This document shows positions 25,801 through 37,800 of a stretch of 64,000 nucleotides of DNA, piece by piece. The DNA is from Azorinus chamasolen (taxonomy: Eukaryota > Mollusca > Bivalvia > Cardiida > Solecurtidae). The stretch covers positions 27,189,358-27,253,357 of the forward strand of contig OY755242.1 of the NCBI GenBank assembly GCA_963576725.1, read 5' to 3'. The notes under the pieces are model-generated. The model made no database searches, was not told the DNA's origin, and saw only the letters and a list, made by a program, of their open reading frames with translations. The position numbers and the translations under genes are program-made. Every line of letters starts with the position of its first letter. The stretch's first letter is position 1.

Positions 25801-28800
25801 AGCTATAATTTGTTCCAGTACCTTCCAATACCAATAATATCCTAATGTACATACTGGTATGCCATTGTGAAAAATCATCTAATAAATATTCATGATGCCT
25901 TTATTATTTGCATAAACATTCAAAAAGAAAAGGGTTAAATCATGATTGTGTATCTTCTGCTGTTCTTTCCAGTTTTTTTGATCCCATCCCAGTATTTAAA
26001 TTTCATAAATGTGATGTCGTTTCTTAGAGGCAAAACATTAACTCTAAATTTGAATTAATGGGTACCCCAGAAAACTCAACTATATATGCAGTTTCCCATA
26101 TCTGTCAGCAAATGCATGAATTTATAGATTGAAAGAATAAACAATTGCATTTCAGGTTGCGGCAACCCAGCTGTTTTCAATATCACCAAAACCATCAGCC
26201 AGTGGAATTGTTCCACTGAGTACAATGGTCCGAAGTACTCTGTGTATCAAACCTGTCAGCTCCAGTGCATGTATAGCAAGGACATCATAGCACAGATATA
26301 CTGCAATGAGAGTCTTGTCTGGGACACAGATTACTACTTGGCTCATAAAGCTTGTTCAGGTAATTGTCATATACCGAAAGGCCAGTTGTTACACATCTGC
26401 TTCCATACAAACTTAATACAGTATATTGGTGATATTTAGAGGACTTTTGGGGATCAACAAAAACCTCAGATTTAATCACAATGCTTGAAATTCCAAGAGG
26501 AAGTTAATTTTCATTAACCAAGAGCATTGTTTTACTTTCTTCACTGATGATGAATTGTTTTTCATTACCGTTGTTGTGGCATAAAATTCAATCTGTATAA
26601 TGCAGGTGACACATGATTGTGTTCCGTCAAACACTTTTGTTTATTACATTCATTAAATTCTCTTCATTATCTTCTCCAAATTATCTTCCCATTAAATTTA
26701 ATGGGCGTCAATTTCCGTGCCCTTTAGCTGTCAAATGTCTACAGATGAGGTTATGTATAAAAACTAAAATTTGATAATTTTACATTTTGTCTGCACAAAA
26801 AGAACACAGGAAAATATTGCAGAAGAAGCAGAACTATCTAAATTTAGCGTCACTAAATGTCGTGTACATGTGACATTTCACCCACTTTCTTGGAGCATTG
26901 TTGTCTTGTGAAATCACATTACACTAGGCCATTTACATTTAGTGGACAATCTGTCCAACTAGGCTTCCCAGCAGTAAATCCCTGTCATCCGTCATTTCTT
27001 CAGAATTAACCCTTTCCCTCATAGAAACGTGTTTTCACGCATTAGCAAACAGAGTAGACCCAGATCAGACGGCTCCTAGAGGAGCCGTCTGATCAGGGTC
27101 TGCTCTGTTTACTTCTGGAATTTGATAGCTCTGTGTCTTTACTTTCTAAAACAGCTACAATGTACCATCTTCCATATTTGATTATAACTGTTTTGTTCAT
27201 GAATATTCAATGGGTATTAAAATTTGGACTAAACATAGAACAGGGAAAGGGTTAAACACTTTGGGAGCACAGTGTGAGCACAGTGGCTTTGAAAAGTAAG
27301 GCTAAAATGTGATGGGGCTTAACCGTTTACCTGATAGAAGCGGCTTTTAGCGTGTTTGATTTATTCCTCCGCTGAAGAAAATAGTTCAAATTCATACAGT
27401 CATGAACATATTGCATAATAAATATTTTCTATATCCTAGTAGGTGGTAGCTTAAAGCAGGCTGAAAGTAAAGCAGAATGCGCCTTAAGGCGCATTCTGCT
27501 TTACTTTCAACCTGCTTTAAGTGGTCATATGTCTTCAAAACTAGAAACAGGCTATTGGGTAAAGGGTTAAGAAATGTTCTATTGATCTGTCCCATGATAC
27601 TGAAATCTTGCCAGCATTGTTTTTAGCTCACCTGGCACAAAGTGCCAAGGTCAGCTATTGGGATGATCATGTGTCTGTCGTTCATCTTCGTGCGTATGTC
27701 CGTCTTGCGGGCATCAATAATTTACTTCTCTGATTTCACAAATCCTAGAGCTTTGATATTTGGTACGTTGCATGATCTATTGGTCCACTACAAAGATTTT
27801 TCAAATTATGAGCCCCGGACCAAATATGGCCCCGCCCAGGGGCTTATGAGTTTTTCATAGGAAAGTCTTTTAAAAATCTTCTTCTCTGAAACTAAGGCAT
27901 AGACCTTTGATATTTAGTGTGTAGCATTTGCTAATGGTCCTCTACAAAGATTATTAAAATTATGACCACGGTCCAAAAATATCTTAGCCCTAGGGTTTAT
28001 CAGTTTTTCATAGGAAAATCTCTAAAAATCTTCTACTCTGAAACTGCAAGGTCTAGACCTTTGATATTTGGTATGTAGCATCATCTTATAGTTTTCTACC
28101 AAGATTGTTAGCTCAGCAGAACACAAAGTGGGTCGTGCAGTGTGCGTCGTTCGTCGAATGTCGTCAACAATTTGAACCTTTAAAAATCTTCTCCTCTGAA
28201 TCTACAGGGTTCTCAGCTTTCATCATTGCCACAAAGCATCATCTGTAGGTCCTCTACTAAAGTTTTATAAATTATGTCCCTGGGGTCAGAATTATAGGAA
28301 TTATGCCCCTGGGGTCAAAATTGGCCCCGCCCCAGGGGTGGCCAATTTTCGATAGAAACATATAGTGGAAACTTTGGAAATCTCCTCCTGAAAGTGGAAG
28401 ATTCTCAGCTTTCATGCTAGGCACATAGCATCATGTTCAGGTCCTCTACAGAAGTTCTATAGATTATGCCCCAGGTGACAAAATTGGCCCCACTCCATGG
28501 GTGGCCAGTTTTCAATAGAAACATATATTGAAAATCTTCTTCTGAAAATGGAAGGTTCTCAGCTTTCATATTTGGCACATAGCATCATGTTCAGGTCCTC
28601 TACAAAAGTTATATGAATTATGCCCCTGGGGTCAAAATTGGCCCCGCCCCAGGGGTTGCCAGTTTTCAATACAAACATGTAGTGAAAACTTTGAAAATCT
28701 TCTCCTCTGAAACTGGAATGTTCTCAGCTTTCATACTTGGCACATGGCATCATGTTCAGGTTTTTACAGAAGTTATATAAATTATGCCCCTGGGCCAATT

Positions 28801-31800
28801 TTATATGCCCCTGGGGTCAAAATTGACCGCCACAGTGGTGGCCAGTTTCAGTAGAAACATAGAGAAAACTTTGAGAATCTTCTCTTCTGACTGTCTGGCG
28901 AGCTATATCAGGGCCATCATGGCCCTCTTGTTTCATCACACTTCTGCCAGCAGGTAACACACATGTTCCTTGACCTCTTGTGTGTATTTAATTCCTACTT
29001 GGTCAAGCTTTTGAAAAACTATTGGCTGAGCATCAAGCATCTTAGATCCTGATGTGATGCCAGTTTGGATCCTGATGTGATGCCAAGTTACTATGTGCGT
29101 CATTGGGATCCAAGCTGTTTACAAATGTCAGTGGAGTCATACACTGCAGGATAAGGGTTTATGAAGATGACATCCAGGTATAAGACCCTCTAGATTATTG
29201 ACAGAACTTGAATGTTCTTCTATTAACCAATTCTCTCATATTGATGCCTTTTGATGTCTCTGTAAAGGTTATTTTTATACCCCCGCCTTTAGGCAATAGG
29301 GGCATTAAGTTTTACCCTTGTCCGTCCGTCTGTACTTACGTCCTACGTCCGAAATTTTCGTCAAGGATTTCATGGCTTGTGTAAGGTGGAATTATTTAAT
29401 ATTTGGGCTGAAGTATTATCATAGTGAGTTGTCTCCCCTTTTCACATCTGTCTTTCATCTACTTCCTGTTTGCCGACACTTTGATTGAATTTTGGTGATT
29501 GTTTAATGACAAAAATTTTCGTCAAAGATGTCTGCGCTTCACAGTGTAAGCTGCAATGATTTGATATTTGGTCTGAAACATAATCATAGTGAGTTGTACC
29601 GTGTCTCCCCTTTTCAGGTCTGTCATTCGTCTACTTCCTTTTAGCCGACTTTAATGACAAAAAATCATGAAATATTTCTTCGCTTGTGTAAGCTGGAATG
29701 ATTTGATCTGAAGCATAATCATAGTTGTATTGCGTCGCCCCTTTTCAGGTCTGTTGTTCATCCACTTCCTGTTTGCCGGCCTGGGCATCCGTGTCCCATA
29801 GACACATTTTTAGCTCGTCTGTTTTGGAGAAATCACGAGCTATTGTCGTAACCCCGGCATCCGCATCAGCGTTGTCGTCGTCATCGTCCGAAATCTTAAC
29901 ATAGACAATAACTTCTTCAATCTTTCATTTACAACCTTCATTTTTGGTATGCATGTTCATCTTGACAATGCTGACAGATGAGTGTTTGCACCCACTAGCG
30001 GTGCTCTTGTCTTTTATTTGAAATCATTGTTGATAAATAGAGCATTTGCACCATAGCAGCAAATGCTGTATTTATCACAATTATTACAAAGCTAAACAGT
30101 TCTAAAATTTCCCTTTTCTCTAGTAAATGCTCTGTTTCATTAGATTTGCCCAAAGAGGTTTAGTCTAAAATAGACTATCAGGTAATGGATAAATACTATG
30201 ATTATAATAGTTCATTCTTCATTTTTCTTCAGCAAAGCCACCAGTGATTGAGAAAGGCAATAGTAAGTATTTTATGGCTACCCATTTATGCCTTTAGTGT
30301 TTCTCACGAGGCCCAGGCACACAGTGTAGACATGGATCAGAGGGCTCCACATAGAACCCTCTGACCAGGTTCTGCACTGTTTGCTTCATGAATTAGTTTA
30401 CCAGAGGTTACATAGACAAAAGGTTTCTGGAAGAAATGCCCATTCAGATGAATATTGGTTCGTAATATATATTTTTGCAAAGGCACTCATAAGATTAGGG
30501 CTGGAATGGGTTAATGGTTATGTCACTTTATTATTTCCCAACACTGTATGTAGGGGGGGGCCAATAGTGTTGCCTTTGTCTGCATTTGAAAAAAAGTGGC
30601 AACAGTCCAGTATTGATTTTTGTGTCAAACTGACTGTAAATGTCACTTCATTCACGTGCAATGAAGTGACATTTCTGGTCAGTTTGACAGAAAAATCAAT
30701 ACAATCAGCAATTTCTTTTATTTAACAACATCTGCTTGAAAACCATTGAATGAATATAACTAAACTCACAGGAATCGCCTTTAATACTCATTCTTTTATT
30801 AAAGGCATATAAATGGTTCATGCATAAGTAGGACACAGGAGTTAATAATAGATCTTAACCATTTTAGATCCAACCACCTTGAATAAATCTATCTAAAAGG
30901 AGCATTAACTAGAGAAAAGGAAAATTTTAGAATTTTGTAGTTTGAAACCATTGTGATAAATAGAGCATTTGCTCCAATTCAGAAAGGGACTTTTACAGGG
31001 GCGTCAAAAGGTGTCAATATGAGGGAATGGGTTAAAGTAGCTTCCAATAACTTGTTTATATTGAGGTTTGTCCAGCAGACCTTTTCATTTTGTTGTTTTT
31101 TTCACCTTTATGCTGGCTGGTAACACATTTATTCCTTTGGAATCCCTTGTTTGGAAAGAAAATGAAAGAAAATTGTACCATTAGAATTGTAATAGGCAAC
31201 CATTTTTGCATACAACAATTATTCAGCGTGCAAAATATGTTTGTTTCAGGAAATGAGTCCAATGACCAACCTATCGTAGAAGCCTCTGATGACATACCTA
31301 TGGTATTAATTGTGGTGGTTCCCATACTTGTAGCAGCTGTGGTGATAATTGTGCTCATATTTGTGTGCTGCCTCTGTAGGAGGAAACGGTCCCCTTCTCA
31401 ACAGTCAAGTCAGGGTAAGAATGAGGAATGTATCCGAGTTGTAGGTATGAGGCATACTGATATATCCAAATCTCTTATTGCTTAGCTAATCCAGAGTTGT
31501 AGGTATGAGGCATACTGATTTATCTAAATCTATTATTGCTTAGCTAAGGTATGAGGCATACTGATTTATCCAAATCTCTTATTGCTGAGCTAATCCAGAG
31601 TTGTAGGTATGAGGCATACTGATATATCCAAATCTATTATTGCTTAGCTAATCCAGAGTTGTAGGTATGAGGCATACTGATTTATCCAAATCTCTTATTG
31701 CTGAGCTAATCCAGAGTTGTAGGTATGAGGCATACTGATTTATCCAAATCTCTTATTGCTTAGCTAATCTAGAGTTGTAGGTATGAGGCATACTGATTTA

Positions 31801-34800
31801 TCCAAATCTCTTATTGCTTAGCTAATCCAGAGCTCCAGATAGGTTGTATAACATTTTTAACTCTTTGCACGCTAGCGGCGAACCTGTGATTACACATGCA
31901 AACAGTTTGGATTCAGATGAGACACCGCATAATGCGGCGTCTCATCAGGATCCAAACTGTTTGTCATTTTGACCAATTTTTTGCAAAGAAATGAGAGAAA
32001 GTTTATTTTAAGAATTGAAGCAGAAGACAATTGTTGCAGACGAAAAATTACTTAGTGTGCATAGAGTTAAGAGTACAGTGAAACCTCGGAAATCCGAACC
32101 CCTTCCGGACCAAATGAAAAGTTCGGATTTCTGAGGATTTCGGATTTCTGAGGTTTCTCATATAGTTAAATGTTTCGACCACAATTATGCTCTCTAAGTA
32201 AGGTTGATGTGATCAAAATGTTGATTGCTGATATTGCATGACATTAAAGGGTAGATTTTGCTCACAAAGTATTTGCAATGGACTTGTTTCTTTAAAGCTT
32301 TCTACTTTGAAGAAGCAACACCAATGTAAATAATAGTTGAACAAAATACATGCAAATTGTATAAGTTCATTTAATATGTAAGGTATGTAATGTGCATGGA
32401 GATGCATCCCTTTTGCATGACTGTTCTGACAAAAATCATTTTTTAACACAGAAAGAAGACTCGGCGTCTCATTTAGATCAATTCTGGTGCTCTGGAAAAT
32501 TAAAGATCCCATTTTTATGCTAAAAAGCTCTCGGCTTAGAATTTATGACGATTAAATTGATTTTAAAATGAAAATAAATAAACGCTGACAAACCTTAAGG
32601 GTTGGTTTTGGACCTTTTTCAGATTCTTTCAATAACTGAACTTTAATGTCAAGGGTTAAGTCAACCTGTCTACGCTTACTCGGCGGTTCAGACATGATCG
32701 TGATCTTAACTAGAACTTTTCTTTACGATGTAGAATATAGCCTAGAATGAGCGAGAATGGTGAACAATTTGCGAAACTGCATCATTTATTACATTTGGAA
32801 CAAATAGGGATTACTCGCGACCTTAGTTTGCAAAATTACCAAATGAGATTAAAGATTTTTTTTGTCAGTCAGCCCACCATGTGTAAAACAAAAGTCGCCG
32901 CACAAAAGAGACCGCTCTTTATTCCACAAAATTAGGACATAATTTGGACATTAAAGAGGTTTTACCGCAGTCGATCGCCACAGTCCGTCTTTTAATCCAT
33001 TTAAATCAACAGCCGCATCAAACACCTAATGATTCTTCGAAGATAATTGGGGCTTAAACAAACACCAGTTGACACGACTACCGCACACGCTTTATCGTGT
33101 GTATGTACCGTGTAGAGTTGTGGTAACATAGCCGCTAAAAACAGACGCGCATGCCAGCCCAAACATTCTCAGGTACAGTAAGCGTTCGGAATTCCGGGTT
33201 ACATTTAAGCGCAATTAAACAATTTCGGACGAAAAAATCGTTCGGAATTCGGAATTCTGAGTTTCCGGATTTCTGAAACTTTCCCGTAGTTAAAATAAGA
33301 AGAAGAAAAATCGGGACCAAACGGAACGTTCGGAATTCCGCGGATTTCGGAATTCCGGAGCTCCGGAATTCCGAGGTTTCACTGTACATGTAACTCTTTT
33401 TTTCTCCACCAAACCCTATGTTGTGTTACAACATACAAACCCAATGTTGTGTTACAACATACAAACCCTATGTTGTGTTACAACATACAAACCCTATGTT
33501 GTGTTACAACATAGGGTTTGATGGAGAAAAGACAATTTCAGTATTTGAATTATGATGCACCTTTACCTGTTTGTTGTGCTAATACCAATCTTGTTGCTAC
33601 TTATTAACATTTTCAACTCTGAATTTTCAAGTGGACTATTCCAAAAGTACAAACAGGTCAAGCTTACCATAAATATTCAGGGTGTTTTTGATAAAGAATA
33701 GACAAACATGACAAACAATGCAGACCCTGATCAGCAGACCTTTCATCTGGGTCGATATTGTTTGGAAATAACATTAATAACTCTTTTCCCATGAAAAGGT
33801 TAAATTGCATCTCTGGGGCAATTCTAATAAATGCCCATAAGATTTTTTTTCCAATTTTTTTTATATAATATATTGAAATTATTTTTCCTAAATTTCCTGA
33901 ATACCTCTGTACATGTAATATAAAATCCTGAAACATTGTATTTGGGGTATGACATAGTTATCTTATTGTGGAGAGTTAAGGGAAATTGGAGTTGAGATTG
34001 GTATCTCTAGACAGTGCATTGATAGCAGAAGTGAAGTTGAGATTAGAGAGTGCATGGGTTTGGGACTGTGGGGTTGAAAGTGGTAACTATGAAATATGCT
34101 GGCGTAGGGGAATGAAATGTTGAGATTGGTATCTACCCTTTGAGTGTTCAGAGATAAGGGATAAGGGTTGGGATTGGTAGCTACCTGTAGAGAGTGCAGG
34201 GAAAGGTCAATGTAGGATTTACCAGTGCATGAGTATGGGAAAGTGGGGTTGAGGTTGGAATCTACCTGTGGAAAGTGCAGGGAGAGATTGGTGTGTATGC
34301 ATAGTGCATAGGGAATGTGGGGTTGAGATTGGTATCTCCCTGTGGAGAGTGCAGGGATATGAAAATGTAAGGGATGAAATTGGTATCTATGAATAGTGCT
34401 GAGGTAAGGGAATGGAGGGTTTAGATTGGTAACTATCTAGGGAGAGCGCTTAGGGTTGAGATTCGAATCAACCTGTGGAAAGTGCAGGGAGAGAATGGTG
34501 TGTATGGATAGTGCTTAGGAAATGTGGGGTTGAGATTGGTATCTCCCTGTGGAGAGTGCAGGGATTTGCAAATGCAAGTGTTTAAATTGATTAGTGTTAG
34601 GTAAGGGAATGTAGGGTTTAGATTGGTAACTATCTAGGGAGAGTGCAAGGATAGGGGAATGTAGGTTTGAGATTGGTAACTATCTATGGAGAGGTCAGGG
34701 ATAGGGGAATGTAGGGTTGAGGTTTCGATAGTATCTATCTATGGAGAGGTCAGGGATAAGGGAATGTAGGGTTGAGGTTTCGATAGTATCTATCTATGGA

Positions 34801-37800
34801 GAGGTCAGGGATAGGGGAATGTAGGGTTTAGATTGGTAACTATCTGTTGAGAGGTCAGGGATAGGGGAATGTAGGGTTGAGGTTTCGATAGTATCTATCT
34901 ATGGAGAGGTCAGGGATAGGGGAATGTAGGGTTTAGATTGGTAACTATCTTTGGAGAGGTCAGGGATAGGGGAATGTAGGGCTGAGATTGGTAACTATCT
35001 GTTGAGAGGTCAGGGATAGGGGAATGTAGGGTTGAGGTTTCGATAGTATCTATCTATGGAGAGGTCAGGGATAGGGGAATGTAGGGTTGAGATTGGTATT
35101 ACCGTAACTATCTGTGGAGAGGTCAGGGATAGGGGAATGTAGGGTTGAGATTGGTAACTATTTTTGGAGAGGTCAGGGATAGGGGAATGTAGGGTTTAGA
35201 TTGGTAACTATCTTTGGAGAGGTCAGGGATAGGGGAATGTAGGGTTGAGATTTGTATTTACTGGTGCATAAGTATTTCCTATTTTAATACAAGAAGTAAA
35301 TGAGTTAATTGTGATAATGTGTGAAGACTTGCATGGATATCCATAATGCTATAAAGGGTTAATAAATGAAAGCAAATCATGAACAGTTTTACCTTAAATT
35401 TCAGAAAGTATACCGATGCATGACAGAGGTACAACTAGACATCCAGGAGGTGGAGTCAGTGGGACAATGGGAGGAATAAATGGGAAAACTCAACTCACAA
35501 ACTCATGTACAACAATTGGATCCTGCTCTTTGCGAGGTACAGTAGTATGAGCCAGTCTGTCGAAGCAAAGACCTATGATAACACATAGATAAGAAACTTA
35601 GACAAATCACGCAAAATTTCAAGGCAAATGTACCAAATCACTCAGTCACATTTGCAAATATCTCTAGTTGTAAGAAACGCTCAGGAAATATAAGCATCTC
35701 ATTGTGTAGATTAATTATTCAGCTACAATATAGTACCTTGATCATTAAAATCTGTCCATAAACAAAAACATTTTATGCAAAGTCCCAACCCACCTGTCTG
35801 AATTGCATGTTACTTATTTTGATGAAAATTACCTATGTTTGCAATTGAAAATCAAGATTTTCAAAGATTCGCATACTTTCTTCAAAATAATATGGTATAT
35901 TTTAATTGGACAATGATTATAAATACTATTTTTTTGTTTTTATCACAGATAAAACTTCCGTTTTTCAGTAGTTTATGAAATAAAACAGTTTGCCACGTGC
36001 TGAAATAAGGTATGATTCTTAGCATGTACAAATCAAACAAAGTCACTTTTGCAAATATCTTGGGTGGTAAGAAAAACTCAGGAAATAAAAGCATATCATT
36101 GTGTAGTGCAATTATAAAGCTACAATATGGTACCTTGATTGTTAAAATCTGTTCACAAACAAAAACGTTTTATGCAAAGACCCAAACCACCTTTCAGAAT
36201 AAAGTTCTCCTAGCGTTATACAGTAGTTTCTTATCTATGTGTTATCATAGGTCTTTGGTCAAAGTCATTTTCCATCCCCATCAATTCACTAAACCAACGG
36301 CAACTTATTTCAATGATAGAAGCAAAATGGATCTGAAAATTGGGCAGGGCCTTGTGAATTAGAGCATGGTGTCATTTTTAGGGTAGGACAGACAGAAGTT
36401 TGTACTCACAGTAATGAATACACATGCACAATTCTTATACACACAGAGTGCTATTCATTTACACAATGTGAAGACTAAGTTATACAAGCACAAGTATGAC
36501 TGTAATATGGCAGCTTGTTTAAGGTTAACATAATGAAAGAAAATGGGATTTTAGAAAATGGCATGTTTTTTTTATAGTAGAACTCTCAATGAGTTGAAGT
36601 GTTTAACGGGTCCCTACGAACTCGACATAACGAGAGTCGACTGTACTATATATGCTGAAAATTATACACAATACATAACGTTTTTGGCCATATTTGATTT
36701 ACGATTGCAATATACGATACGTTTACATTAGAATTATACCCATTTTATACGGACAGACATAAGTCAGGATGTCATACAAATGCTTTTTCATGCTCTTGTA
36801 AATGGAGTAGACCCAGGTCTGACAGCTCCTAAAGGATCTCTCTTTTCAGGGTCACTCTGTTTCCATATGACTATTGAATCTGACTTAACCCTTCTCTTGC
36901 TGAATTTTAAAATACATTTCTCCTTCTTTCCCCATGCCCTGTTGTATAATTACATATATCTTCACTGTGTACAATTATTTCGCTGTGCAATCACTGCTAT
37001 GGAGTGCACTGGATGCACAATCAACTAGTGCAGAACCTGGGTCTTCACTATTTACAGGTAGGTATATTGATGTAAATAGCAAGCGAAGGGTTAATAGTTT
37101 CTTTCTATACAAAAATATTCCTGTGTACATATGCTATTCTAAAACTTAAGCTACTAACTATTCATGGCGTCATTATTTCTTACATGAATATTCAACAGGG
37201 AAAGGGTTAACAAAAATGTAGCAGTATTTGCTTTATACAGTAAAACCTCTCTATAATGGCCACTAAATTACATCAAGTATTTTGTGTTAAATGCAGGTAG
37301 TTGCTTAAAGCAAGATGAAATTAAAACAGAACACTCCTATAGGAGCATTCTGTTTTACTTTCACCTTGCTTCAAGCTGCCACCTACCCTAAATACCAGCT
37401 AATTAACTCAGTTTAGTGGCCATTATAGAGAGGTTTTATTGTACCTTATACACTACAGATATTTTGGAATTTTCAGAAATCATCCATCATCATGATTTCT
37501 TTGATCATAGGAGACCAGGGAGAGAGATACTTACTAAGACCACTAAATCATGGTGAATCACGATGAATCATTAGAATTTCCCATTGTGATGGTGGAGTGA
37601 AATAGTTCTACAGCTTAGCTGTGTCTTCTTGAAAGTAAATAAATATAATTGACATGTTGAGGTACAGAGCATTATAGTCTGGTTCACATTGGTGGACATT
37701 TTGGACTTAGCGGTTACCTTGTGGAGCAAACTAGTTCTACAGTTTTGCTTTATTTCCTGAAAACTAACCCTTTACTCTATGAATATACTTTTCTACGCCT

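Noticed and set aside
32747..32935. 62-codon frame inside the pogo-like element as transposase
   Set aside because: Too short, with no helix-turn-helix or DDE signature.
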